Assembly (NCBI GenBank): GCA_026545225.1
Contig: CM048850.1
Span: forward strand, 4,526,001-4,590,000
DNA: 64,000 bases
Direction of reading: 5' to 3'
Source: Cornus controversa
Lineage: Eukaryota; Streptophyta; Magnoliopsida; Cornales; Cornaceae
Positions 32,521 to 44,778 of the stretch are shown here, piece by piece. Positions within the stretch are counted from its first letter, which is position 1. Every line of letters starts with the position of its first letter. Both the position numbers and the translations under genes were made by a program. The notes beneath the pieces are model-generated. The model saw nothing but the letters and a program-made list of their open reading frames with translations, searched no databases and was not told the DNA's origin.

Positions 32521-34499
32521 AGTTAGAAATTTCTTTTTTGGCAATATAGCCCTCACTTTGTCTGATGATAAGGAAGTTTCTTAATAAAAGAGCATTTTTC
32601 TAAATATTTCACTGTAAAAAAAAAGAATGTACATGGTCCCACATCAAGGAAAAAGTTTCGTACTTTGTGATAAATAAAGAAGAAAATCAAACTCAAAAGT
32701 TGTGGTAAGGCATGGGCACTGCGCAAGAAGATAATAAGTTGTTATGCAATATAAGAGCATTAGATAAAACAATAAGATATTTCGGGAGTTGCTTGACGAA
32801 ATCATGAAATAGTAAACCATACTTATAGGAGGTGACTTGAGTGGTAATGTAGTCATTGAATTATGACATGACTTCGGAAAGAAATGATTTAGGGTAAATA
32901 CTCTTACATATTGCAAAAACATATGATTAGTTAGGACGAAGCCAAAAATTCATTTTGGGGGCGCAATGAACTTATATAATTTTTTTCCCACATTAACGTA
33001 ATGACTAACAATACAACAAAATAGTAAGCCAAAATATAGATTACAATAATCAATATTCAAATGCTATATCATTATTCTAAAAAAAATATGGAATAAAAAA
33101 ATTTAAAAATGTAAAATACAAACATTAAGTCATAAAATTGCAGTGAAATTCAAATAAAAAGAAAAAAAAATAAAAAAAGAGAAAGAAAGTTACTACGCAA
33201 ACATAACTTAAGAGTGCAAAAATAAAGATATTTAATAAGAGAAAAACTAAAAACGAAAGAAGAATAAGAACACGAAGAGGAAAACAAAAAAAAAAAGAAA
33301 GAAAAATGAGAGAACTTTGAAGAGACAAATTAAATTTGATTGAAGGAAGTGAATACAAATTTTTTGAAGGGATCAAAGAAACTTGAAAAAGTAAGAAAGT
33401 AAAAGAGAAAAGAAATAAAGATTTAGAGAGATTTTTAGAAAGGGAGAATTTTAAATGAGAAATTTTGTAAAATTTTTAAAAATTAAATACAATAAAATAA
33501 ATAGGAAAAATTACAACTTAGTCCTACTTTTGCACCTTAGAGACAACTGAATCCTGTAAAAATTTCACTAGGACAAAGAAATCCTATTTTTGAGATTTAT
33601 TTTCAAATATGTTCAAATTTAAACTTTTTCCAGTATTACAAATTGTTACTAAAGTACCAATCATGTGTGAAACTTATCCATTATTTTCTTTAGCTCTCAC
33701 TATAACTATAGTAAGAGGAAAAAAAAAAAAGGAGAGACAAATGACAAATATGGAGATTAATACTATGTTTGGTTGGAGAGATGGATTGTGGAAGGATGAA
33801 AGAGCAGAGGGATGGATGAGGTTGTTTTGGTTTGGATGGAAGGAAGGGAGGAAGCAACTATCTCACTTAATTGAGGATTTTGTATTCTGTCCAAAATTGG
33901 ACGGAAGAGAGGAGGGAAATAATGAAAGGGTGCCGATGAATTTGTATCTATCCAAAATTGGGCAGAAGAGAGGAGGGAAAGAATGAGAAACTAACCTAAT
34001 AATAAACCTAATTTAATCCTAAATTGACTACAAAATTTCAACACCTAATATAACACTGAATTGATTACTTATAAAACTTCAAGTTAAATCCTATTGAAAT
34101 TCTATCACATAAACAACTACGATTAACTAAGATATCAATACAAGTCCGCTATCAACCACGCGAGCACATATACTCAAAAATAATGGTTTGTTATAGTTTT
34201 TTTTAGGTTCACAAACGTAAATTTGCCATTAATATGCATATTTATGAATGACTATCTCAAAAAAGTACATGTCCACATGAATGACTATTTCAAAAAAGTA
34301 CATTTTTTCTCCTATATTTTTTAACTTTGGGTCTTATTTTTTTTAACCGGCCAAGAAACACACTCAAACACCCACTTTGCTCATACGAGAACTCGAACCC
34401 TCAACCTCTAACTTAACTTTGGAAGGTGAAGAAGTACTATTACGTTACAACCATTGATAATAAAACTAACAATTTGCATGGCTGGCTTATGAAGAGGGT
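32521..34499. other. Intergenic, no gene seen
   Basis: AT-rich sequence with long A-rich runs (33100-33430). A G/A-rich patch at 33770-33990 repeats a 'ccaaaattgg ... gaagagaggagggaaa' phrase twice and gives an ORF (33609-33986) with low-complexity, Trp/Gly/Arg-rich product that I do not accept as a gene. Possibly contains 3' LTR remains of the preceding TAT element. Confidence 0.5.
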
Positions 34500-34965
34500 A
34501 AGTTGGCTGTAAGGACTGGTAAATGATTTATTTTTAATGAATTGTTGTAAGATGATATTGAAAATGGGGATGTATTGGATGTAATTTTTTGATTTGGTAT
34601 CAATAAAATGCAGTTCTTGCCATGAAAAAAAAAAAACTTAACAATAAATTGTTACTCCTAATCCCTCGATTTTAAATTTAAGTGTCTATAGGCCTGGTTT
34701 CACATGCATTTGGCTCTTGCATATTAGGCCTAAGTTGGCTGTAAGGACTGATAAATGATTTATTTTTAATGAATTGTTGTCGGATGATATTGAAAATAGG
34801 GATGTATTTGGATGTAATTTTCTGATTTGGTATCAATAAAATGCAGTTCTTGGCATGAAAAAAAAAAAAAAAAACTTAACAAATTGTTACTCCTAATCCC
34901 TGGATTTTAAATTTAAGTGTCTATAGGCCTGGATTCACATGCATTAGGCTCTTGCACATTAAGCA
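34500..34965 (+). repeat. Tandem duplication with A-tailed, LINE/retroposon-like 3' end
   Basis: Two copies of about 232 bp (from 34500 and 34732). Each contains ttggtatcaataaaatgcag followed, after a few bases, by 12-14 A residues, as in the 3' tail of a LINE. Copy 2 has a longer A-run. It lies just upstream of the host gene's first exon. Confidence 0.7.
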
Positions 34966-34979
34966 TTGAGCCCAGATTC

Positions 34980-35324
34980 ACACTAAATCCCACTAGCCCA
35001 CAAACTCATTGGTCTCGAGTGTTGACAGGGCCCAAGTTATGCTGAATCCAGCCATGATGGAAGCAATTAACCCGAGAGAATTGGATTCGGCCTTGGGCTT
35101 CTTACGGACCGTCGGCTTAAATTAGTAATGCAAATCGGGAAAAAACACCACTTAATCCCAGTACTCGAAAGACCCTCTTCTCAAAACACGAGAGTTCCCA
35201 AATATACATATATTTTTTTGGGAGGTAGTTTCCAAAGCACCATCAAATTCGGTTCGTTGTTGTTGAAGCACTTGATCCCCGTTGAAGCTTCGTTTCAATT
35301 AGGACTGGGTTGATCACGTTACAG
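34980..35324 (+). promoter_or_regulatory. Probable promoter and untranslated first exon of the host gene
   Basis: Ends in a strong splice donor (acag|gtaagt at 35324/35325). The preceding 200 bp has no long ORF and a TATA-like atatacatatat near 35203. Acceptors with identical surroundings occur at 35660 and 35903. Assignment is inference from splice-site grammar. Confidence 0.4.
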
Positions 35325-35660
35325 GTAAGTTTCTGTCCATTTCAGGGTTTCGATTATGGTTTCATTTAGGGTTTTCGATTATTGTTTCATTTAGGGTTTT
35401 CGATTGGGTTTCATTTATGATTTTGGTCATGATATTTTCATACAGTTTAGTGTTTATTTTGAATTTGGGTTGATTACTGTATTTGAATATGTTTAATCTG
35501 TTCATGCAATCTATTTTGAATTTGCGTTGATTACTTGAATTATTCTACTTTGTGATTTTTTTTCTGCTTCATTTATTCATACAATATATTGTTCGACTGT
35601 TTATCGAATATTCTACTTGTTGTATTCTACTTGTTTTAAATCTGGGTTTTGCTGTCACAG

Positions 35661-35800
35661 TTTCCAAAAATCTCGATGGAGAGAGAGATGAAATTGATGA
35701 TGATGGAGGAGATGGTGGCACCGCCAGTGCCTGTGGAATTAACGTTGAAGGATGAGGAGGAGGAGGCACTGCCAGTGCCGGTGGTGGTTGTGATTTTTTT
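35661..35800 (+). other. Duplicated exon-like segment upstream of the host gene coding exon
   Basis: Starts after the same acceptor context (gctgtcacag|tttccaaa) as the coding exon at 35904 and has an ATG at 35676 that opens a frame beginning MEREMKLMMMEEM, with GTG-rich and ALPVP phrases like the coding exon. The frame runs into intron-like sequence and stops at 35882. It could be an alternative first coding exon or a duplicated relic. Confidence 0.4.
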
Positions 35801-35930
35801 TTTCTCCTTTATTTATCCATACAATATACTGTGTTTATTGTATGACAGTTTATTGAATATTCTCTGGTTGTACTTGTTTTAAATATGGGTTTTGCTGTCA
35901 CAGTTTCCAAATTTTTTGCTGTTGGAAAGG

Positions 35931-37509
35931 ATGAAATTAGAGTCAGTGCTGTCGATGGGGGAAAGGAAGAAATTAGGGATTAAGGGGAAGGAGAAGTGGG
36001 CACTGCCGGTGTTTGATGAGGTAGAGTCAGTTCTGTCAAAGTTTCCAACATTTGGGATTTGGGGGAGGATGAGATTAGCGGTGAAGGCAAATGAGAAGGG
36101 GGCACCGATGGTGTTTGAGGAGGTAAGGTCAGTAGTGTACATCGTTGGCCAGTTGGATTATTCTTCTAAGTTCTCTGCTGCTATTTTTAAAATAGAACTC
36201 GGAAGGAATGGAGAAATACTTGGAGATGCCACAAAGGCTAAAGATCGAATTGCTGGTGTGTTTGATCAGAAGAAGTACTTTGACTCTGAACCTCCTGCTC
36301 CATGTTTGTCAAATGTGGCTTGTGATAGGGTGGATGAGTTATTATGTTTAGTTTGTAGCTATTCGCGGCTGGGCTGCTATGGTGGCACCTTCCAGGCTCC
36401 TGTTTGTGTATTCAATACTCTGACTGAAGAACTCATTGAGTTGCCCGAGAGCCCAACGCTTGCACCCAAACCATTCCCCTTAGTCATGGCTGTTGGTAAA
36501 AATCTTTATGTTTATGGGCAATGTATGTCAACGTCAGTGAAGGTTCCACAGCCAACACTTGAGTTATTTGACCCCATGACGTGTCAATGGGAATCTTCAT
36601 CATCTTCTTCAGTACAATTATGTACCCCGCAGTTTGAATTGCTGAGGTCTATGGACGTGGAAGGTTATGCGGTCGTAAAGAATTTTCTCGTCATTTCGGT
36701 TGTAGATGCGAATGGTGGTTGTGCCCGTAATGAATTTCTCTACTGTAAATTATCTGGTTTTAATTCAAGCAACAAGTGGGAGAAGTTGATCGTGTCAGAA
36801 GACACAAGACGCTACCCCTTCTCAGGAAAGGCCGAGTTTGTGAACGATGTGATCTTTTCTTACTCCAGAGACGGCTTGGTTGCATACCGGGTTGACTGGT
36901 GTTCTGGGGGGGAGGAGGAGGGTGTACTTGTTATATCTCCTCCTCTGGTAGTTGGATTTCCGGAGTTTGCAGCCCTGCCTGTTGAGTGGTACGACTCTGA
37001 CTCTTTCTGCTTTGCATATATGGGGTTCGAGCAAAGATTCTGTATCATCCAGACAGGGGACGAGCTTTCTATTCCTGATGAACAATATGTGGCCATATCT
37101 GTAGTTGAAGTTTCTAATGATTTGAGTAGTCTAACCACCCTCGCTTCCTCAGTCCTCCCTCTCAACATCAGGGGATTAAGCAGTGAACTGTTCCTCACTT
37201 CTTGCTTTGTCAGGTAAGTTCCATGCATTCCTTAATTAATTGTCATTAATTAATCCGGCATATATAAACAAATTCTTGTCAGTCAATTTTAATTGTATTC
37301 TTTTGATCAACAATCTATTTCTTTATGGAATCGTGTCTCTCTGAACTACTTTTTCAAGTATGTCCATAAATTTTTTATTCTATGAAAACTTCTCTGTAGC
37401 ATAAGCATGTCTGATGCATTGACATCATACTTGTAGGAAGGAATTTCATGTGTGTTTGAGAAGAGTATTGGTTGGTGGGATGCTATGCATCCATTTTAGT
37501 GTAGATTAA
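35931..37509 (+). CDS. Host gene: kelch/galactose-oxidase-like protein (about 450 aa, two coding exons inferred)
   Basis: Main coding exon from the ATG at 35931 to a donor at 37213 (cag|gtaagtt); an acceptor at 37435-37436 (acttgtag|g) in the right phase adds 24 codons to a TAA at 37507. The frame also meets a TAA three bases into the intron, so an unspliced form would end there. The N-terminus has two repeats of LS-x-FP-x-F ... RM(K/R)L (about residues 1-65). From residue 80 it shows kelch-like blades: VCVFNTLTEELIELPESP, VMAVGKNLYVYG, LELFDPMTCQWES and YAVVKNFLVISV. No F-box is visible. Plant proteins of this type are often F-box/kelch or plain kelch proteins. Codon content and long open frame stand out from the repeats around it. 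Family call is moderate, gene call good. Confidence 0.6.
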
Positions 37510-38103
37510 TGTTGTGAAGAAGAAACTTGAACTCTTTCTTATTAAATATATATATGTATATATAAATATATGAGAAAAGAGAAGAAAGGAAAAAAATACT
37601 CAGTGCCTTTAGTAGTTTACAACATTTCTTTTACATCATTGTTCTTCATGTTATCACGAAGATAGGAAAAAAATTTCAACGCATTTTTGTTGGTGACATT
37701 TAGTTGCATGAGCCAGTTTGCATGCCACGGGTTGCAACAAATTTTGTTTTTTATCCATTAAGAGATGATGTATAAGGTAATTAGGTTTGTGGTATTGTAC
37801 CAATCTAGGGTTTCAATCACTCCATCTTGGTATGGTCCTCTTGGTTTCTAATCACTTTGACCCTTAACTTGTATTTTACTTTACTTGTATTAGATAGAGA
37901 GGAACGAAAATGTAGGATTCTTGTAGCTGACCCCAAATAGCTGGAAAAGGCTTTGGATGTTGTTGTTGAGGGATGAGTAATATATAAATTTATTGCGCAT
38001 GTCTTTAGATTGCAAGGGATTTCCATTTAGTGGAGGTGATGTTTGGCAAAACTAATATCTTATTGAATGGCCTTATTTCTTCTCTTCACATTTTCTGTTG
38101 TCA
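37510..38103. other. Intergenic, with a possible SINE/LINE tail
   Basis: No gene seen. At about 37915-37972 a phrase 'gaccccaaatagctgg ... ggctttggatgttgttgttg' resembles the TTG-repeat 3' end common to plant SINEs and RTE-type LINEs. Confidence 0.35.
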
Positions 38104-38876
38104 AAGGCGCGCCCTAGGCTCAAGGCTCAGTAGTTGCGCTTGAAACAAGGCTAGGCAAGACCCCTTCAATAAGGCACGCTCCTTTGCATCTTAGGCCCAG
38201 TTGCAAGACGCGCCTCAGGCGCTCTTAATATAACACTTATTTTTTCCCCTACTTCTTAGCATGTGGTGTATTTTTCTATTACGGTGGACTTTAATCATAT
38301 AATACAATCCCTGATGGTAAAAGAAATATAAAGGGTCGATCGATAGATTCGATACAATCAGTCGATTTAGGGCTTTCTCGAAGTTAATACATAGTGGGAC
38401 GAGTTCTCCGACAACTTCTTCTCTGTTTTTTTTTTCTTTCATCCTTATTGTTCTATTATTTTATTCTTTGTTCACATTTTTTTCTTTTTATGGTCTTTCT
38501 GATCCTTTCTCTTTCGTTCTTTTTTTTTTTTTTTTATAATTTTTTAATGAACTTCTAATTTGTGTATGTTTTGTAGTTTGTTTCTCTAATGCGTGTAACA
38601 GTTGCTAAAGCATATTATCACAAAAAACACTGAAAATTCGGAATATTATAGATTCTCATTTTGTGGTTTGATGTTCTCATACTTTTGGCTAAACAGTAGT
38701 ATGAGGCTGAGGCTGTTGAGCAACTACTGCAAGCTTTGTATTATTGGCTACAAATTTTATTATATTTTCAACTTGTGCCTTGCTTCGGTTAGGCCACGCC
38801 TTGCCTTGCGCCTCAGGGTCCAGGATGCTTTAGCGCCTTTGTTCGCTGAGCCTTTAACAACTATGTTCAGTCCTTA
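38104..38876. repeat. GC-rich foldback-like element (possible MITE)
   Basis: Both ends carry GC-rich phrases (aaaggcgcgccctaggctc and gcctcaggcgctc on the left; gcgcctcaggg and agcgcctttgtt on the right) that are loosely inverted relative to each other, with AT-rich sequence between. Outer edges read ttgtcaaaggc and, reversed, ttgttaaaggc. I could not find a clean target duplication, so the superfamily is undecided. No gene inside is credible. Confidence 0.4.
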
Positions 38877-39248
38877 GCCAATGGAGGGGCATTTTCATGG
38901 GAAGCTCAGTGTTTAGATGGATCCTCATTGTAAGCCTTGTCTAACAAGTTGGTCGAGTCATTCTTGGTGGTTGTTAGCTAGGGAACCTTGGGTCAATTGG
39001 GCATTTCTTACATATTCATGAACTATATCGTCAGGTGGCTTGCACCATGTGTTATGTGTTATTGCCTTGTGGATCGGTTATTACCATTAAGATTGTGTTA
39101 TGTTGATGGATCTAGAAGACGACAAGGGAAAAAGTTGGAGATGGAGCAATGAACCAATATTCATGTGAGAGAGGACAAACATGTTGACGAAGCGGAAGCT
39201 ATGAACGTTTGCGCACGAACAAGATAAACAACTTTGAATTCACAAAGT
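38877..39248. other. Intergenic, no gene seen
   Basis: No ORF, repeat or RNA gene recognised, apart from the eight-base copy cacaaagt at its end that pairs with 40101-40108 as a target duplication. Confidence 0.4.
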
Positions 39249-40100
39249 CTAAGAAGCATGGAAACGGATACGGGGCACGGATACGATATGACACGGACAC
39301 GGCAACACGACAAATCCTAAAAAATTAGGACACGGACACGGCGGGGACACGACAAATAATAAATATTTATTTTTATATAATATTTGATGTCGTACTTTAA
39401 ATAATCAAGAGTAATATTATTTTTCATTAACCTAACAAAGAAAAAATTCACAAATCATAAATCACAAGTACACAATTGAATCTAATCCACAATAACAATA
39501 ATTATAAGAGAATGATGTCACAAAGTCATAAAATCAAATCAAAACGACACATTAGAACAAAAACTAGTCTTATCATTTAAATATCATCATTCTAGCTTAC
39601 TCCAAATAAAAATGCATCATCAGAAAGTTAAAGTCACATGTAAAAGATAACAGTTGTACAGTAAGAGAAAGAAGAGTAAAAAGAACAAAGATGAAGAGAT
39701 GAGATGGGTTATAGTTGAATTGTTAAAACAACTATTCTAGAACTTGTGTGTTGCGAGGAAAAAGAAAGAAAAAGGCTAAAAAAGGAGAAAAAAAGCAAAA
39801 ACAATTAGGGTTTTGTTAGAAAAATAATTAGGGATTAGTGAAAAATAAAGTAAGAATTAATGGAAAAGAGAAGATTCATGAAAACAAGAGGAAAAAGAGA
39901 AAAAAAAAATTGGCGTGTCCAACATGAGTCTGCGCCGTATCCGAAAATTCAAGCCGTGTCGGACGCGTGTCCACGCCGTGTCCTTGCCATGTCTGAAAAT
40001 TAAAAAAAAAAAAAAATCAGACACGTTTTTTGTCGTGTCTGACGTGTGTCCGTGTCCGACACAGATTCTTTGCCTTTTTAGGCGTGTCTGTGCTTCCTAG
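39249..40100. mobile_element. Non-autonomous hAT element, copy 1
   Basis: 852 bp with a perfect eight-base target duplication cacaaagt (39241-39248, 40101-40108), the hAT length. Terminal inverted repeats are CTAAGAAGCAtgGa on the left and, reversed, CTAGGAAGCACAGA on the right. Subterminal regions are packed with ACACGGACACGG-like units in inverted orientation at the two ends. No transposase. A second copy is at 62408-62937. Confidence 0.88.
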
Positions 40101-40280
40101 CACAAAGTTAAAGAAAATTGCAAAGCAATTGATATATTATTGATAAATTGATTGATTGATTTCTACCCTATGGCAGTACATATATTTATAATAGAGAAAT
40201 CCTAATCATAACAACACAAAGAAACCTAGAAACAGAAGGAAATTTGTAGAAACCCTAATCCTAATAGGATAAGGAGAGCT

Positions 40281-41469
40281 TTTTTTTTATAAGTAAGATT
40301 TCATTAAAAAATGCTCAAGAGGAGAGCGCTCCCAAGAGAATACACAAAAAGCCTTCAAGGCCAACTATAATTTCAAACTATCAACAAATTCCACCATATC
40401 CCCCATGGATTTACAATTTTGCCCATTAATCCAAAAGAATAAAGAACAGAGAATGTTATACTTGAGAGACCAAATAGGAGTCCCCTCTTTCTCGAAGGAT
40501 CTCTTATTCCTCTCGCGCCACATGCCCCACCATAAACAAAGAGGAGTGGCCCTCCAAGCGTCTCTGACTCGGCCAACCACTGGACACCCTCTCTAAGCCT
40601 CAATTGTGTCCACTGTGGAACTCGGAGACACCTAAAACAGCTCGAACGTAGCCAAAAACATAGACCAAACATTCCTCGCCACTATACAATGAAGAAGGAG
40701 ATGGTTCACCGACTCCTCCGCCTTCTTAGACATGCAGTACCACCTATTCACCAAAATATGCTTCCTCCTTTTAAGATTGTCAATGATAAGTATCCTATCA
40801 AGGGCTGTTGTCCAAGTAAAGAAAGCCACCTTCAATGGGACTTTCGATCTCCAAATGGCCTTCCAAGGAAAGGTAGATCCCGTAATCCCCAAAAGGCTAT
40901 GGTAGAAATAGCGAACTCCAAAAACCCCTCTCGAGGAGCCCAACCAAACCATCTAATCCATCCCAACGCCCTCCACAACCTGACTATATAGCAATGCAAG
41001 AAATTCTACTACCTCTGCAAGTTCCCAATCATGGAACTCCCTCCGAAATTGCACATCCCAAGTAATCCTACTGCTATCAAGCCGATAATAGTCGGCAACC
41101 AAGGCGTGCCTATTCATAATAATCCTCAAAAGTCGGGGAACCTACGAGCCAACACAATGTCCCCACACCAGGGATCCTCCCAAAACCTGACAAGCCTCCC
41201 ACTCCTAACCATGAAACGAATGCGTATGGAAAACTCATCCTAACCCTTCTGGATAAGTTTCCAAATCCCCACTCCTGCAGGAGATCTCATCTCTCTAGAC
41301 AACCACCCACCAACTTCCTCCCCACTTCATCAAACAATGACCCTCCTTCACAATCTAGATCTCTTTCTCCCAAATCTCCAAAGCCATTTACCCAACAAAG
41401 CCTTATTGAACAATTCCAACTCCCTAATTCCCAATCCCCTTACCTGAATAGGGGAACACACTTTCTCCT
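40281..41469 (-). pseudogene. L1 LINE 3' half: RT-to-zinc-binding region and tail
   Basis: Minus strand. A T-run at 40281-40289 is the poly(A) tail in reverse. Upstream lies the plant LINE zinc-binding domain of reverse transcriptase (zf-RVT; about 40600-40952, with WKAIWRSKVPLKVAFFTWTT, NRWYCMSKKAEESVNHLLLHC), then the preceding linker (41000-41465, with [15 protein letters not shown]) containing stops. It continues at 58531, where the reading resumes in the protein sense, showing the LTR between was inserted into the LINE. Confidence 0.85.
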
Positions 41470-43057
41470 TGTAAAACCTCGAATTTTTTTATTATTTAAA
41501 TACATGGTTAATTAATTGTTAAGCATGATTATATAGTAATTGCATGCTTATGTGTGTGAGTTTCGGGACCACTTTAAAAGTTCTAAAAAGGGTTTTAAAG
41601 TACCTTAGGACGATAGTGGGATGGAACCAAGGTTCGGGTAAATTTTCGAAATTTTTATGAAAAGTTACTTTTAATGGTTCGGGTTTTTCGGAAAAATAAT
41701 TACGGATCACTTAAGTGACGTAGGGGTATGAATGAATTTGGAGGGGCTTTAGTGAAGTTTGTTGAAATGAGGGAGTGTCATTTTGCGATTAAATGGAAGT
41801 AGAAAAAGGTAAAGGAGCAAAACTAAAGAGATGTGGGGCTAATGTGCAATTTTGGAAAAAAAGAGCAAAACTAAAGAGATGTGGGGCTAATGTGCTTTTT
41901 TTCTATAAATATCCCAAAATGGTTGATTTGGTCATAACTAAAATCAGATTTCTCTCTCTAGAGATCAGCTCTACAATCTTTCCTCTCCTCTCTTTCATCT
42001 TTTTGGTTGATCTTAGTTTTGGACGCTTAGAAGTGTGATTTGGGCCTCGGGACTTTACACGATGATTGTTTCCCTCGAGATTGCCTACATTCTACACTGA
42101 TTGGAAATTCTTTTTGGTAGATTTTCAAGTGTTTTTGGGTTAGGGCAAATTTTAGGGCTTGGAGCTCTCTTGGTTTTTGAGCTTGAATTCGAGGTAGAGG
42201 TGTTCTCTCTTTCTTATCATCGATTCCTTAGAATTTCGGGTGGATTAACATGCTAGAAAAAACTTAGAGAATTCTGTTTTGATTTCTTTTTTTCTTTTTT
42301 TGGAATAAGCATGTGTTAAAAGTGGTTTTCATATGCTCTATATGAAGTCTTTGAATTATATATGCATTGTATGTGCATATGGTTGATCTTTATAATTAAA
42401 GTGTGTTAAAAGTATGTGATTCTTGCATTAGAATTATATTTTGAGCATGTATGTCTTATGTACTAGTTTGAGAATGCATGATATCCATTTAGAATCATGT
42501 ATGAGTTATTAGGATAGCAGGTGAACGTGTTGCATGCTATGTATTGATTAAAAGCATATAAAGGACAATATCGTCATTTTTGCATTTGTATGATTTCTTG
42601 TGACAGAAATGGTATTGCATTGTATATGCATGCTTTAATATAAGTGGCTTATGATGTAATTATATTGAACGTGATTTAAGTAGCTTATGATGCACTTATT
42701 TGAAACTATGTGTTTGATGATTTTGGGAAAAGGTCGGAATAAAGTAAGATAAACTCAATACTCAAGGGTGCAAGACCTCAACCTTGGCCAAGTGGTTTCT
42801 TTTAGACCTTCGGGTTAGCAACCCGTAAAGATAGGAAGATAGATATTTAATCCAAGGGTACTTTTGGTTACTACGAATACTCCCTACTCATGGATTGATT
42901 TTGAGCTTATTTGACTTTATGATTCAAGCTTTGTTATGAATTGTGATATTCATGGTTATTGTTTAACTTGTATAGTTGCGAAATGCTTTGTGTTTACTTA
43001 TGATAAATTAAGCATGTTGGATCTGATGTATATTTATATTGAAGCACGATTTGTACA
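41470..43057 (+). repeat. Chromovirus LTR 'G', first part
   Basis: Begins TGTAAAACCTC; the flanking duplication is ctcct (41465-41469) against ctccc (58531-58535), one mismatch. It has a TATA-like ctataaata near 41902 and hairpins CGGGTT/AACCCG (about 42813-42827) and CTTGGCCAAG near 42785 at the location where related LTRs have hairpin arrays. No coding sequence. Confidence 0.65.
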
Positions 43058-44773
43058 TGTTAACACCTAAATTATGGCCAAAGTTATTGGGACACGTGGC
43101 CAAGATTAGGAGACTTTCGATGAAGTCGCCTAAGAGTTTCGATGGAGTCGCCTAAGAGTCTCTCGATCTCATCGCCTAAGACTCTCGACGAGAGTCGCCT
43201 AAGAGACTTTCGATCTCATCGCTTAAGACTCTCGACGAGAGTCGCCTAAGAGATTCTTGATCAAGTCGTCTAAGGAGAAAGTTGCCCAATCGAGTCTCAA
43301 TCACTCCTCGCCTAAAGATTTTGGCCAATCATGGCCTAAGAATATTTCGATCATTTCTCGCCTAAGAGAGTGACCTAAGAGTTTCGATGGAGTCGCCTAA
43401 GAGTCTCTCGACCTCATCGCCTAAGAATCTCGACGACTAGTTGCTAGAGACTCTCGACGATCTCATCGCCTAAGACTCTCGACGAGAGTCGCCTAAGAGA
43501 CTCTCGACGATCTCATCGCCTAAGACTCTCGACGAGAGTCGCCTAAGAGATTCTTGATCAAGTCGTCTAAGGAGAAAGTTGCCCAATCGAGTCTCAATCA
43601 CTCCTCGCCTAAAGATTTTGGCCAATCATGGCCTAAGAATATTTCGACTACTCATAGCCTAGAAGTTTTGATCACGCCTAAAAGGACTAAGTTTGGGCGA
43701 AATAGAATCAACTTCGTTTTAGGCCTTGGAGACGAATGAAGATTTGATCCGAGTCAAAGTAGAATTAGCTGCGAATTTCAAGGGCTCGAAAATCAAAAAG
43801 TCGGGTTCGGAGACTATGAAAGCTAAAAATAGAAGTGACAACTTGATCGACTTCTAAGGTTCAAATACTCAAAGCTTCAAATGGGAGAATCTCACCCACT
43901 TCTGATGAAACAATCAGAATGGTCAGAGGAATCCAGAGTCAGAGTCAGAGACAGACTTGGTGGTTGAGGAGAGCTGGAAATAGGGAGCAACCTAAGTCAA
44001 CGACTTGAAAGATTTCACAAACCAAAGCCAAAAATGTCATGCTAGATATATATCTCTCTATCCATAGAGATGTGTGCTAATATGCCAAAATAGGCTCAGC
44101 AATGTAGTTGGGAGGCCACTTTCAACCTGCACCCATTTATTGTCTAGAAGGACGGACTGAAAGGGACATGATCAGTCCAATGGCCTCTATAAATACTGAT
44201 GCAAATCCTACAAAGAAAAGGTCCACGACCATCAGATCTCTAAGTCATATATCACTCATATCACTTAGCAATTTACTTCATTCAGCTTTCTTAGCTTTCA
44301 GACTCAGCTTAGCATTTACTTGTTTTCTTAGCATTAGAATCTTTAGTTTCTCTTCCAAACCAGTAACTTAGATTCTCAATTTCAGTTCCTAGTATTGTTC
44401 TATCTTTAGTTTTTATTGTTAGAAATCAATCATTTCCTTTCAATCAAAGCTTGTAATACATTCATCATTGTAATTGTTCCACAAGATTAATGAAGAAGGT
44501 GTTACAAACTCAGGTATAAATGTTGTCCCTTTACATTATTTGCAAATCTTATCAAAAGAACTTCTAAAGTCCTTTCTTCAAAGGCAATAGTAACCTCAAG
44601 GAGGGGGTCATTCCTACCCTCCAACTTTCGCCTGAACCAGCTGAGGTCAATGACTCGACCCGATAGGAATAGTTTGGTACAAAAATCTTTGAGTCCATTC
44701 GGACTCTGGCACGCCCGCGTTTCAGGTCAACCATTGATTGATCAACGACCTCAGACCACTTGTGAGCCAAACA
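43058..44773 (+). repeat. Solo LTR 'H' (TAT-like), nested in LTR G
   Basis: 1716 bp, TGTTAACACC to GCCAAACA, with a perfect five-base duplication gtaca (43053-43057, 44774-44778). TATA box ctataaata at 44188-44196. The long pyrimidine-rich 3' part and general layout resemble TAT-branch LTRs. It contains the CGCCTAAGA array at 43111-43682. An ORF at 44108-44371 overlaps the TATA region and is not credible. Confidence 0.8.
43111..43682 (+). repeat. CGCCTAAGA array with changing palindromes
   Basis: About 15 copies of a TCGCCTAAGA-like core, many directly preceded by a short palindrome: ACTCTCGaCGAGAGT (43228-43242 and later copies), CTTGATCAAG (43256-43265), TTGGCCAA (43321-43328). A larger duplication (43251-43350 and 43548-43647, offset 297) covers part of it. 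It lies 500-1100 bp upstream of the LTR's TATA box. Confidence 0.8.
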
Positions 44774-44778
44774 GTACA

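Noticed and set aside
33609-33986. 125-residue plus-strand ORF
   Set aside because: Low-complexity G/A-rich repeat, no domain, no splice or promoter context.
41031-41243. Plus-strand ORFs at 40405-41243
   Set aside because: Shadows of the minus-strand LINE coding sequence.
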